NCBI GenBank assembly: GCA_027493625.1
Contig: JAOSKM010000001.1
Location: 1,641,489 to 1,705,488, forward strand
DNA from: Planctomycetota bacterium
GTDB lineage: Bacteria; Planctomycetota; UBA8742; UBA2392
Length of the DNA stretch: 64,000 bases
Reading direction: 5' to 3'
Shown here: piece after piece, positions 34,536 to 44,550 of the stretch
Layout: each line of letters opens with the position of its first letter
Numbering within the stretch: position 1 is the stretch's first letter
Program-made: the position numbers and the translations under genes
Notes under the pieces: model-generated
What the model was told of the DNA's origin: nothing
The model's input: only the letters and a program-made list of their open reading frames with translations
Database searches by the model: none

Positions 34536-35311
34536 TACTCGTCCTTCGGCGGCTCTTCCAGCTCCACGCGCCGGCCGGTGATCAGCACCACATAGATGTC
34601 GTTGTCGCGGCCGAGCATGCCGGTCAGCACCAGGGCCTTGCCTTCCCCCACCACGCCGTCCGCCTTCAGGCGCTGGCTGTACACCAGCGGCGTCTGCACC
34701 TGCGCCGTGGTGCCGAACAGCTTCACTTCCTGGGTCTCGATCGGCCGCACAACCTCGGCCATGGTCATGTCGATGCTCAGGCGCAGGCCCTTGCCGTCGG
34801 CGCGCACGGCGTGCAGGCCCACCAGCAGGCCGTCCAGCACCGTGTTCACCACCGGGTCCGCCACGCGGGTAGCGCCCTCGCCGCTGATGCCGAAGCCGCT
34901 GATGTACGCGATCTCGTTGCTTATCACGATCGCCCCCTGCTGGCCCTCGAACACCGTCAGGCGCGGCGCGCTGACCAGCGTGGCCTGTGAGACGATCTCC
35001 GGCGTCAGCGCAGAAGCCGGCACTGTGGACGCACCGATCTCCAGGCAACGCTGGCCGAACAGCCGCTTGGCAACTTCCGGCCGCGCACGCAGGAAGCGCA
35101 CTTCGATAGCGTAGGCATAGTCGGCCTCGCCCTCGAAGGCTGTGTAGGGCGGCAATTCGTTGTCCAGGCCGGCGGCGCCGATCTCGCCGCTGTATTCGAG
35201 CTTGAAATCCCCCACCGGCTCCAGTGTCAGCAGCGGGCCCGCGGGCTCCGTTGTCGCGCAGGCGCAGGCCAACAGGCCCACGGAAGCGAGGGTTGCGGAA
35301 AGACGTCGCAT
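34535..35311 (-). CDS. Secretin-domain lipoprotein
   Basis: A 258-residue lipoprotein: MRRLSATLASVGLLACACAT, lipobox within LACAC. The C-terminal part follows the secretin pattern: LVSAPRLTVFEGQQGAIVIS (secretins: saPrv.t.nnq.A.i), then NTVLDGLLVGLHAVRADGKG, LRLSIDMTMAEVVRPIET and DGVVGEGKALVLTGML. Secretins form outer-membrane channels for secretion or pili, but here the N-domains and the usual length are missing, so it may be an accessory or repurposed fold. Start at ATG 35311. Same strand as the paralogue at 33743, separated by the palindrome array. Confidence 0.6.
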   Translation of the reverse strand: MRRLSATLASVGLLACACATTEPAGPLLTLEPVGDFKLEYSGEIGAAGLDNELPPYTAFEGEADYAYAIEVRFLRARPEVAKRLFGQRCLEIGASTVPASALTPEIVSQATLVSAPRLTVFEGQQGAIVISNEIAYISGFGISGEGATRVADPVVNTVLDGLLVGLHAVRADGKGLRLSIDMTMAEVVRPIETQEVKLFGTTAQVQTPLVYSQRLKADGVVGEGKALVLTGMLGRDNDIYVVLITGRRVELEEPPKDE

Positions 35312-35452
35312 CGAAACTCTCTGTCGGGGAAAGTGCGGGGCTTGCCCCGGTATGCTAAGCACGTCCGCCGGGCGCGCCAAGGTTTTTCTCCCCCGTGACA
35401 CTTCCGCGACCTGCGCTAGACTGTGGGTTGAAGTCCAACCCGGTGCGAGACG

Positions 35453-36584
35453 ATGCGCGAAGACCTGTTCGAAAAAGCCAGTCAACTGAGGGACCGAACC
35501 ACCAAGCTACAGGTGTCCCTTTGACTATGACGGCCTGACGCGCAAGCTCGAGAAGCTCAACAAGCAGACCGAAGTGGACGGCTTCTGGACCAACCAGGAG
35601 GCCGCGCAGAAGGTCGTCAACGAGGCCCGCAAGCTGCGCGCGCAGACCGAGCCCGTGGGCGAGCTGGTCGCCAAGCTCGATGACATCCAGGCCATGCTCG
35701 ACCTCGCTGACGAAGTCGGCGACGAGGCCACCTTCAATGAGGCTGAGAAGGCCCTGCGCGAGGCCGAGCACATCTACGAGAGAATCGAAACCCAGGCGCT
35801 GCTCAATGAGCCGGGCGACGAAGGCAACTGCTTCCTGAGCGTGCAGGCCGGCACCGGCGGCACCGACGCCTGCGACTGGGCCCAGACCCTGTTCGAGATG
35901 TACATGCGCTGGGCGCGCAAGCAGGGCTACGACATCGACATCGTCGATTACCAGGACGACGAAGTGGCCGGCATCCGCAGCGCCGCGGCGCTGATCAAGG
36001 GGCCGTTCGCGGCCGGCTTCCTGCGCGGCGAGGTGGGCACCCACCGGCTGGTGCGGATTTCACCGTTCAATGCGGCCGGCAAACGGCAGACGGCGTTCGC
36101 GAGCGTGGACGTGGTGCCGGAGGCGCTGTCGGACGAGATCGACATCGAGATCAATGAGAACGACCTTGAACTGAACTTCAGCCGCGCGGGTGGCAAAGGC
36201 GGCCAGAACGTGAACAAAGTGGAAAGCGCGGTGCGCATCACGCACGTGCCGACGGGGATCGTCGTAAGCTGCCGCAGCGAGCGCAGCCAGCACCAGAACC
36301 GCGCGATCGGCATGGAGATGCTGCGCGCCAAGCTGTACCAGATGGAGCGCGCCAAGCGCGACGAAGAGCTGGCCAAACTGTACGGCGCCAAGGGCGAGGT
36401 AGGCTTCGGCCACCAGATCCGCAACTACGTGTTCAACCCCTACAAGCTGGTAAAAGACGCCAGAACGGGCGTAGAAACCAGCCACGTGGAAAACGTGCTG
36501 GCCGGCGAAATCGACGAGTTCATCGAAGCCTATTTAAAGTGGCACCACGGAAAAAAGACCCAAGCCGCCAAAGCAGCTGAGTAA
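35453..36584 (+). CDS. prfB: Peptide chain release factor 2, with programmed +1 frameshift
   Basis: RF2 terminates translation at UGA and UAA. The zero frame runs from ATG 35453 through 23 codons to an in-frame UGA at 35522-35524. Shifting +1 at the CTT codon (35519-35521) continues as [17 protein letters not shown] to 36584, giving about 376 residues. Domain marks: anticodon-like SPF ([15 protein letters not shown]), and GGQ ([19 protein letters not shown]). The autoregulatory site is intact, so this is not a pseudogene. It is followed 21 bp later by the peptide-uptake operon, probably by chance. Confidence 0.96.
35507..35525 (+). promoter_or_regulatory. prfB programmed frameshift site
   Basis: CTA CAG GTG TCC CTT TGA C: slippery CUU followed by in-frame UGA and C, with an internal Shine-Dalgarno-like AGGTG shortly before. 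When RF2 is scarce the ribosome stalls on UGA and shifts +1, making more RF2. Confidence 0.93.
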
Positions 36585-36604
36585 GCCAATTTCAGGGGGA
36601 TGCC

Positions 36605-38479
36605 ATGCGACTGTACAGCGTGCTGATCACGGCGGGCTTGCTCGCGCTCAGCGTCCAAGGACGCAAGAGTGCGCAAGCTGAGCCGGAAGGGAGGGCGCCG
36701 TCTTCTATTACCTTCTGTGAGTACACCCACCCGCGCTCGTTGGACCCGCACCGGGCAGGTGACTCGGTAAGCACCCTCCACTGCATGCACGTCTATGAAA
36801 CCCTGCTGGAGTACTCGCCCTGGCGGCAGGATGAACTTGTGCCCTGTCTGGCCGCCAGCCAGCCGAAGTACAACCGCGCATCGCTCACCTACACTTTCAC
36901 CCTGCGCGACGACATTTACTTCCAGGACGACGCCTGCTTCCCGGATGGTAAAGGCCGCAAGGTCACGGCCACGGACGTGGTGTTTTCGTTCAAGCGGCTG
37001 GCGGCGTTGCCCGATTCCGGCGGTTACTGGGTGATGGAAGGTAAGGTCGCCGGCTTGGATGAGTTCCGGGAGGAAGCCTTCAAGGCATGCAAGCGCGTGG
37101 AAGACGAAGCTGGTGACGAGTATCTGGTGGTCACCGACAAGTGGTGGAAACACCTGGAGAAGGACGTCAGCGGTCTACGCGTCGTTGACGATCGCACTTT
37201 CACGATCAAGCTCAACGAGCCGTATCCGCAGTTCCTGCACGCGATCACTCTCTCCTACGGCGCGGTGGTGCCGCATGAGGCCGCCAGGAAGTACGACCTG
37301 AGCACCCATGCCGTGGGCACCGGCCCCTATGTGCTGAAGGAATGGGGCGATCAGGCGATCAGCTACACCCGCAACCCGAACTACCGTAAAGTTGAACTGA
37401 CCGGTGTGCCCGAGGGCTCACCTCTGAAGCCCTTCGAAGGCAAGCGCTTGCCGCTTACGGACGAGCTGCACTATGAAATCGTGCCAGAGAACGACATCGC
37501 GTTTGAAAACTTCCTGGCGGGCAAGTACCCGAATTCGGGCCTGAGTAAAGAAGACTTCGACAGCGTGGTGGACACCAAAGCCTGGTTCAAAGGTACGCGC
37601 GACAGCCGCGCCTTGCTGCCAAAGTGGCGCGAGAAGGGGCTGGAACTCCACAGCTACGCCGAACCCACGCTCCATTACATCTCGTTCAACATGAACGACA
37701 AAACCTTCGGCACACCCGCCGGCGACAAAGGCCGCGCCTTGCGCAAGGCGTTTGCCATGTGTGTGGACCGCGAGAAGTACATCAAGGATCACATCGCCGG
37801 TCGCGGCGAAGCTGCGCAGCAGTTGGTTCCGCCGGGCATCCTGGCGCGCCGCGACGACTGTGTAATGAAGAACCAGCGCTTCGACCCCGAGGCAGCACGC
37901 AAGCTGCTGAAAGACGCCGGCTTCGACGTGCAACAGGACGGCGACGGCTGGATCACCCGCCCGGCCGCGGGGCAGGAGCAAGTGAAGCTTACGATCCTGC
38001 ACCGCAGCACGCGCGACACCAGCAAGGAGCACGCGAACTTCCTGCACGAGTGCGGCCGTACAGTCGGCATCAACATCGAAAACGAGCTGATGACCTTCCC
38101 CGAGTTTCTGGCGCGCCAGGATGAAGGTACCGGCCAGGCCTACGACGCCGGCTGGGTGATGGATTACCCGGACGCCCAGAACATGCTGCAGCTGCTGTAC
38201 GGCCCCAACAAGCCGCCAGGCATCAACGGCGCCAGCTACAGTTCCGAAGAGTTTGACCGCATGTACCGCGAAATGGCCACGCTGGACGATCGCGTGCCAA
38301 GCGAAGCTGAGCGCAAGGCGGAGCTGATCGTGCACATGCACAAGCGCCTCGACGAAGACACGCCCTGGGTGCTGATGGAATTCCGGGTGATCGCAACCCT
38401 GCGCTGGAAAGGCTACACGCAGGCCGAGCCGAACCCATTCGCCTACAATCACCGCAAGTACGCTTTCCGGCAGAGATAG
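36605..38479 (+). CDS. Oligopeptide ABC transporter substrate-binding protein (SBP_bac_5) 1
   Basis: A 624-residue extracytoplasmic binding protein with an N-terminal signal (LYSVLITAGLLALSVQG, cleaved near AQA). Family 5 signatures: PRSLDPHRAGDSVSTLHCMH, YTFTLRDDIYFQDDACF, VVFSFKRLAALPDSGGYW and the C-terminal AGWVMDYPDAQNMLQLLYG. It is closely related to the third binding protein (40353) and more distantly to the second, so the operon grew by duplication. Preceded by AGGGGG. Lower GC than the two downstream copies. Confidence 0.93.
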   Translation: MRLYSVLITAGLLALSVQGRKSAQAEPEGRAPSSITFCEYTHPRSLDPHRAGDSVSTLHCMHVYETLLEYSPWRQDELVPCLAASQPKYNRASLTYTFTLRDDIYFQDDACFPDGKGRKVTATDVVFSFKRLAALPDSGGYWVMEGKVAGLDEFREEAFKACKRVEDEAGDEYLVVTDKWWKHLEKDVSGLRVVDDRTFTIKLNEPYPQFLHAITLSYGAVVPHEAARKYDLSTHAVGTGPYVLKEWGDQAISYTRNPNYRKVELTGVPEGSPLKPFEGKRLPLTDELHYEIVPENDIAFENFLAGKYPNSGLSKEDFDSVVDTKAWFKGTRDSRALLPKWREKGLELHSYAEPTLHYISFNMNDKTFGTPAGDKGRALRKAFAMCVDREKYIKDHIAGRGEAAQQLVPPGILARRDDCVMKNQRFDPEAARKLLKDAGFDVQQDGDGWITRPAAGQEQVKLTILHRSTRDTSKEHANFLHECGRTVGINIENELMTFPEFLARQDEGTGQAYDAGWVMDYPDAQNMLQLLYGPNKPPGINGASYSSEEFDRMYREMATLDDRVPSEAERKAELIVHMHKRLDEDTPWVLMEFRVIATLRWKGYTQAEPNPFAYNHRKYAFRQR

Positions 38480-38596
38480 GCCGGATTTAGGCCTCCGGGC
38501 GCGGTTTTCATGGCCGTAGCAGGCCTTGGGACGGCGCTGGAATGCGGCGCGGGTTCGGGTATGATTCCGGTCCCCCTGGATTCGACTGGAGGCGTG

Positions 38597-40356
38597 ATGC
38601 TGCGGCGGCTTACGTTGCTTGTGGTGGCTGTTTCAGGCCTGCTGGCGCTTCAGCTTGCTTCCGTGGCGCAGCCCGCGCCCGCCCCGGCCCCGGCCGTTGA
38701 GCAGGCCTCCGCCCTGCGCATCGCCTATTCCCCCAACGAGTCCCCCTCGCTGGACCCGCACACCATCCGCGACGAGTTCAGCTTCCGGCTGGTCGCCGCG
38801 ATCTACGAAACGCTCTACATGTACGCGCCGGGCTCAGGGCAGGGGGCGCGGCCCGCGTGGTGCCGTGCCTGGCGAAGGACTACCCGCAGGTTTCTGAAGA
38901 CGGGCTTACCCTCACCATCAAGATCGACACCAGCGCGAAGTTCCATAACAGCGTCTGCTTCGGCGAGGCGCGCACCCGCAACCTCAAGGCTTCCGACTTC
39001 GTGCACAGTTTCAAGCGCATGGCCGTGTTCGAAGAAAACGGCATGTACTGGATGGCCGACGGCCTGATCAAAGGCCTCGATGAATACGGCGAAACCGCCC
39101 GCGACCAGATGCAGTACGAGACCACCGACACCAAGGTGGAAGGTCTGCAGGCGCCCGACGACGAAACCCTGGTGCTGAAGCTGACCCGCCCCTATGCGCC
39201 GATCGTTACGCTGCTCGCGCACCCCACCTTCTGCGCGGTGCCGAAGGAGGCCATCGACCACTTCGCCGGCCAGCTCCGGGAGCGCGCCGTGGGCACCGGG
39301 CCCTACCGGCTCAACGCGGTCGCCGACGAAAAACTTTACGTGTTCAAGCGCTGGGACGACTATCGCGGCGAAAAGGCCGCGTTCGAGCGCGTCGTCTTCA
39401 AGCAGTGCAACTTCTGGAACGAGTTCCTGGACGGCTACAAGAACGACACCTACCGGGAAATCCCCCTGTGGCCGAACTACTACGACCGCGTCGCCAAGGA
39501 GGGCGAGCCGGCCGGAGCGCTGGCCGGCACCGACACCGAAATCATCGAGGAAGACCAGCACGGCTTCTACTTCCTTTCCTTCAACATGCAGGATCCGCTG
39601 TGGGGCGCGCTGGATGAAGACGGCCGCGCGCTGCGCCGCGCCGTCAGCCTGTGCCTTGACCGTGAGGAACTGCTGACCGCCGCGGGCTACAATCCGAAGT
39701 GGGCCACGCCGCAGCCGGACCTTTTCCCCGCAGGCATGGAGTTTGAGGACGCCGGCCAGGGCCTTGATTTCGGCAAGCACGACCTGAAGGCGGCCAAGGA
39801 TGTGCTGGATGGCAGCAAGTACAAGGGCGGCATCGACCCGGCCACGGGCAAGGCGCTGACGCTGCGCTTCCTGACCACCGACGCCAGGCTCTATGAGCAG
39901 ATCGTGAACGGGCTGCGCACCGGGCTGAAGACCCTGGGCATCCGGCTGAGTGCGCGCTACGTGGAAGGCTCCGAGCTGCGCGCCGAGGTCAACAGCGCCG
40001 ACGACCAGCTGTTCGTGTCCGGCTGGTTCCTGGATTACCCTGACCCGGTGAATTTCCTGCAGTTGTTCTGGAGCGAAAATGCAGCCAGCGGCAAGGAGTT
40101 CAACAACGTCGCGCGCTACAACTCGCCTGAATTCGACAAGCTGTTCCTCCAGTACGAAAGGCTGCACGCCACCGAGCAGAACGCTGCCAAACGCCGCGAG
40201 CTGGTAACCGCGATGGCGGGCGTGATCGCCAAGGATCAGCCGATCCTGCCGCTGCTGCGCCAGCGCGAGGCGCGCCTGCGCAGCACGAAAGTCGAGTGGC
40301 CGGCCCTGCCGCGCCGTACCTTCAATGACATCCGCTTCGCGAAGGGAAAGAAATGA
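38597..40356 (+). CDS. Oligopeptide ABC transporter substrate-binding protein (SBP_bac_5) 2 (apparent frameshift)
   Basis: About 586 residues. Signal peptide (TLLVVAVSGLLALQLASVAQ) followed by a Pro/Ala linker, then RIAYSPNESPSLDPHTIRDE and ETLYMYAPGSGQG in one frame. The rest (VVPCLAKDYPQVSEDGLTL, GTGPYRLNAVADEKLYVFKR, SGWFLDYPDPVNFLQLFW) is in another frame from about 38850. One G added to G5 38842-38846 restores a single reading frame. Start ATG 38597 has GGAGG upstream. It overlaps the next gene by ATGA. Confidence 0.88.
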
Positions 40357-42404
40357 AGCGGCTGAAACGCGCACTGGCGTTCATCCCCGCCCTGCTGGTG
40401 ACAGCCGCATGGCTGGCTGTCACCACGGCCACCCCGGGCTGCGGCGGCCAGGCGGCGGATGAAACCCGCGATGCCGGGCTGGTGCTGAACTGGACCGAGT
40501 CCGCGGACCCGCGCAGCATTGACCCCCACAAGGCCGGCGACGTGGTTTCCAGCGGGCAGTGCGGCATGGTGTACGAGTGCCTGTACCAGTACGACTACCT
40601 GGCGCGGCCGGCCAAGCTGATCCCCTGCCTGGCCGAAAGCGACCCCGAGTACGACCCGGACACGCTGACCTACACCTTCACCCTGCGCGACGACGTGTAC
40701 TTCCAGGACGACCGCTGCTTCCACCCGGACGCCGCGGGCAAGTACTTCGAAGACGAAAGCGCCACCCAGCGCGCCGAGAAAGCTCCCGGCCGGAAACTGA
40801 CCGCGCGGGACATTGAGTACAGCTTCAAGCGCCTGGCCGCGCTGCCTGACTCGGGCGGCTTCTGGGTGGTTGAGGGCAAGATCGCCGGCCTGGACGCCTG
40901 GCGCGAGCAGGCCGTGAAACTGAAGACGGAAGACTGGAAGACCGACGGCGACTGGTTCGAGTTCTTCGACACGGCGGTCGAGGGCCTGAAAGTACTCGAC
41001 GACCGGCGCATCTCGGTGACCCTGCGCGAGCCCTACCCGCAGTTCCTGTACGCCATCACGCTTTCGTACGGCGCGGCTGTGCCGCGCGAGGCGGCCGAGT
41101 ACTACGGCGACCAGCTCACCCGCAACCCGGTGGGCACCGGCCCGTACATGCTGGACCACTGGTGGGAACAGAAGGAAATCGTGTGGGTGCGCAATCCCAA
41201 GTTCCGGGAAGAGAAGTTCCCCCACAGCGACGATCCGAAAGACGAGTTGTGGAAGCCGCTGATGGGCAAGCGCCTGCCGCTCTGCGACACGGTGGTGTTC
41301 CGCATCATCAAGGAATCGCAGCCCGCGTTCCTGGAATTCCTGGCCGGCAAGATCGCGGCCAGCGGCATGGATAAAGACCAGTTCACCCAGGCCATGACGC
41401 CGCAGTCCGAACTGACGGATGAGTACAAGCAGAAGGGTATCCGCCTGCGCTCGTACGCCGAGCCGACCATTCACTACATCAGCTTCAACATGAACGACAA
41501 GTTCGTGGGCACCCCCGCCGGCGAGAAGGGCCGTGCCATCCGCCGCGCCATGGCCCACGCGCTGAACCGCGACGACTACATCCGCCGCATGCAGAACGGC
41601 CGCGGCGAAAAGGCCGGGCAGCTGGTGCCGCCGGGCATGGTGGGCCATTTCGACGACTACTTCATGGCCAGCCAGCGCTATGACCTCGATAAGGCCCGCC
41701 AGGTGTTGCGCGACGCGGGCTTTGAGGTGACCGGCTCCGGCGATGAGTGGGAGACGGTAGACCCTGCCACAGGCAAGCAGGTGACTGTGAACGTGCTGCA
41801 CCGCAGCACGCGCGACTCCACCAAGGACTACGCGGTGTTCCTGAACAACATGGGGCGGCGCATCGGCATCAACGTCGAGAACGAGTTGATGACCTTCCCC
41901 GAGTTCCTGGCGCGCCAGGACGAGGGCACCGGACAGGCCTACGACGCGGGCTGGGTGATGGATTACCCGGACGCGCAGAACATGCTGCAGCTGCTGCACG
42001 GGCCCAACAAGCCGCCCGGCATCAACAGCGCCTCCTATGCGTCGGAAGAATACGACCGGCTGTACAAGGAGATGTCGGTGCTGGACCAGGAAGTACCGGA
42101 GCAACAGAAACGCAAGGTCGAGCTGATCCGCCAGATGAACGAGGTGCTGGACCGCGACGTGCCCTGGGTGCTGGTGGAGTTCCGCAAGATCTTCTCGCTG
42201 TACCACCAGTGGTACTACCCGGCCAAGTGGGACGAGCCGAACGCATTTGCCTACACCTACTTCAAATTCTTCTACGTTGACCCGAAGGCATCCGCGACAG
42301 TCAGCGAGCGCGAATCGCCATTCTGGCCCGGCTTCATCCTGCTGGTGGTGGCGCTGACGCCGGCCGTGTTGATGGGCTGGAAAATCTACCGGAACCAGAG
42401 CTGA
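40353..42404 (+). CDS. Oligopeptide ABC transporter substrate-binding protein (SBP_bac_5) 3, membrane-anchored at both ends
   Basis: A 683-residue family 5 binding protein. N-terminus has a lipoprotein-type signal (ALLVTAAWLAVTTATPGC), and unusually a C-terminal membrane helix (FWPGFILLVVALTPAVLMGW) followed by KIYRNQS. Core motifs: DPRSIDPHKAGDVVSSGQCG, YTFTLRDDVYFQDDRCF, AGWVMDYPDAQNMLQLLHG. Very similar to the first binding protein through the core. ATGA overlap with the preceding gene; 12 bp before the permease. Two anchors would hold it tightly to the membrane near its permease. Confidence 0.93.
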   Translation: MKRLKRALAFIPALLVTAAWLAVTTATPGCGGQAADETRDAGLVLNWTESADPRSIDPHKAGDVVSSGQCGMVYECLYQYDYLARPAKLIPCLAESDPEYDPDTLTYTFTLRDDVYFQDDRCFHPDAAGKYFEDESATQRAEKAPGRKLTARDIEYSFKRLAALPDSGGFWVVEGKIAGLDAWREQAVKLKTEDWKTDGDWFEFFDTAVEGLKVLDDRRISVTLREPYPQFLYAITLSYGAAVPREAAEYYGDQLTRNPVGTGPYMLDHWWEQKEIVWVRNPKFREEKFPHSDDPKDELWKPLMGKRLPLCDTVVFRIIKESQPAFLEFLAGKIAASGMDKDQFTQAMTPQSELTDEYKQKGIRLRSYAEPTIHYISFNMNDKFVGTPAGEKGRAIRRAMAHALNRDDYIRRMQNGRGEKAGQLVPPGMVGHFDDYFMASQRYDLDKARQVLRDAGFEVTGSGDEWETVDPATGKQVTVNVLHRSTRDSTKDYAVFLNNMGRRIGINVENELMTFPEFLARQDEGTGQAYDAGWVMDYPDAQNMLQLLHGPNKPPGINSASYASEEYDRLYKEMSVLDQEVPEQQKRKVELIRQMNEVLDRDVPWVLVEFRKIFSLYHQWYYPAKWDEPNAFAYTYFKFFYVDPKASATVSERESPFWPGFILLVVALTPAVLMGWKIYRNQS

Positions 42405-42416
42405 GGCCGGGGCTGC

Positions 42417-43455
42417 ATGTTCGCCTACATACTGCGAAAACTGCTGTACATGCCGCTGATCCTTTTCGGGGTCATCCTGCTGACGTTCACGCTGTTCTAC
42501 ATGGTGGCCAGCCCGGACGCGCTGGCCAAGCTGCGCCTGGGTGAAAAGGCCACGCGCATGCAGGTGCTCGACTGGCAGGCCAGCCAGGGCTACATCGAGT
42601 GGGAAGACGCCGGCCTGGCCAAGAAAAAAGACATCCAGCGCATGTCCACGGCCGACGCCAAGCTGGTGGAGTTCAAGGAAGGCACGGACTACACCCGCAG
42701 CAGCTGGGTGGGGCTTTTCGGCCGTTACCTGAAGTCGGTGCTGACGCTGGATTTCGGCAAGGACCGCACCGACAAACCGGTCACGGAGCGATTGTGGGAG
42801 GGCCTGGGGCCCAGCCTTTCGCTGACGCTGCCGGCGTTTTTTCATCGCCGAGCTGGTGGGCGTGTTCTTCGGGCTGTTCGCCGCGATGTACAAGCTGACG
42901 CGCATCGACTACAGCATCGTGATCAGTTCGATCCTTGTCATGAGCATCAACGGCATTGCGTTGATCATGTTCGGGCAGAAGTTCCTGGCCGCGGACTGGG
43001 CCTACTTCCCGGTGCACGGCTACGACACCGGCCTCTCGGCGGCGCGCTTCCTGTTCCTGCCGATCTGCCTGTACGTGGTGGTGACGATCGGCGAAAAGGT
43101 GCGCTTCAACCGCATCGTGATGCTGGACGAGACCGACCAGGACTACGTGCGGACCGCGCGCGCCAAGGGCCTGGACGAAAACAAGGTGCTGTTCAAGCAC
43201 GTGCTGCGCAACTCGCTGATCCCGCTGATCACGCGCTGGACGGTGGCGATTGCCAGCCTGTACGTGGGCTCGCTGGTGCTGGAGAGCTTCTTCGGCATCC
43301 CGGGCCTGGGCTCACTCACCATCGACGCGATCGCCAACAACGACGTGGCCGTGGTGCGCGCCATCGTGGTGCTGGGCGCCGTGAGTTTCATGTTTGCCAA
43401 CCTGATGTCTGACGTGCTGTACGCCGTGGTTGACCCGCGCGTGCGACTGGAGTGA
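42417..43455 (+). CDS. Peptide ABC transporter permease, DppB/OppB-like (apparent frameshift)
   Basis: About 345 residues with six membrane helices. The N-terminal FAYILRKLLYMPLILFGVIL is the DppB start. The frame breaks in T6 42837-42842; removing one T gives LPAFFIAELVGVFFGLFAAM. The C-terminal frame (to 43455) holds the EAA loop DYVRTARAKGLDENKVLFKH and SFFGIPGLGSLTIDAIANND. A periplasmic insertion after the first helix is longer than usual. It forms the channel with the next gene. Confidence 0.9.
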
Positions 43456-43458
43456 TGG

Positions 43459-44529
43459 ATGCCCTGGCGTGAAGTCATCCGGTTGCTGTTGAAGCGCAAG
43501 CTGGCCGTGGTCTGCTTCGTCCTGATCTGCGTGATGGCGCTGCTGGCGCTGTTCGCTCCATGGCTGGCGCCTGACAAGGCGCTGCAGGAACAGATCGGCC
43601 TGGACGAAACCACCGGGCTGGAACGCCCCTACCACCCGCCCGGCTGGTACCTGTACCTGAAGCCGGACCACCCGCACTTCGAGAAGACCGGCTTCCATAC
43701 CGAGGGCGAAGGCGACAAGGCCGAGCAGGTGCCCAACCCGCCGATGCCCGAAGACCAGCGCCAGTGGGGCTTCTTCGACGCGCGCACCTGGCACCTGCCG
43801 CTGGGCGCCGACATCGGCGGCGTCAGCGTGCTGGCCCGGCTGATCCGCGGCGTGCGGCTGGCGTTCATCATCGGCCTGATCCCCACCATCATCAGCTCGA
43901 TCATCGCAACCGTCATGGGCCTGGCGGCCGGCTATTTCGGCAAGTGGGTGGATGACATCATCACCTACATCATTTCGGTGCTGGCCAGCGTGCCGTTGCT
44001 GCTGCTGCTGATCGCTTTCATCCAGGCCGTGCGCGAAAGCGAAGCCATCGCGGGCGCTTTCGAATCCGTGGGCGTGACCGACAAGGCCCAGCGCAACCTG
44101 TACCTGGTGCTGATCGTGATCGGCCTGACCACCTGGATCGGCCTGTGCCGCCTGGTGCGCGCCGAGGTGCTGAAGCACAAGAACCGCGACTACGTCTCGG
44201 CGGCCCGCGCGCTGGGCTGCGGCGAGGCACGCATCCTGTTCAAGCACATCCTGCCCAACGTGATGCACGTGGTGATCATCTTCTTCACGCTCAGCTTCGT
44301 GGGCGCCGTGGGGCTTGAGGTGTTCCTGAGCTACGTGGGCATCGGCGTGGACCCCACCCTGCAGACCTGGGGCCGGGTAATCACCGCCGCGCGCAGCGAG
44401 CTGCAGCGCAGCCCCTCGGTGTGGTGGCCGCTGGTGGGCGCCACCGGCTTCCTGTTCACGCTGTCGCTTTCTTTCAGCCTGTTTGGTGATGCCCTGCGCG
44501 ATGCGCTTGATCCGAAGTTGCGCACCTAG
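43459..44529 (+). CDS. Peptide ABC transporter permease, DppC/OppC-like
   Basis: A 356-residue permease: first helix AVVCFVLICVMALLALFAPW, a long extracytoplasmic segment (about residues 40-115), then five helices, the EAA loop DYVSAARALGCGEARILFKH and EVFLSYVGIGVDPTLQTWG near the end. It starts 4 bp after the preceding stop. No DppD/DppF ATPase follows (bioD comes next), so the energising subunits must be elsewhere. Confidence 0.93.
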   Translation: MPWREVIRLLLKRKLAVVCFVLICVMALLALFAPWLAPDKALQEQIGLDETTGLERPYHPPGWYLYLKPDHPHFEKTGFHTEGEGDKAEQVPNPPMPEDQRQWGFFDARTWHLPLGADIGGVSVLARLIRGVRLAFIIGLIPTIISSIIATVMGLAAGYFGKWVDDIITYIISVLASVPLLLLLIAFIQAVRESEAIAGAFESVGVTDKAQRNLYLVLIVIGLTTWIGLCRLVRAEVLKHKNRDYVSAARALGCGEARILFKHILPNVMHVVIIFFTLSFVGAVGLEVFLSYVGIGVDPTLQTWGRVITAARSELQRSPSVWWPLVGATGFLFTLSLSFSLFGDALRDALDPKLRT

Positions 44530-44550
44530 TAGCGTTGCGCTTGAGGCCTT

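Noticed and set aside
35453..36584. prfB as a pseudogene with a premature stop
   Set aside because: The in-frame UGA is the programmed frameshift site of RF2, with CTT TGA C intact.
40236..42905. 889-codon open frame on the minus strand
   Set aside because: Antisense to the third peptide-binding protein and permease.
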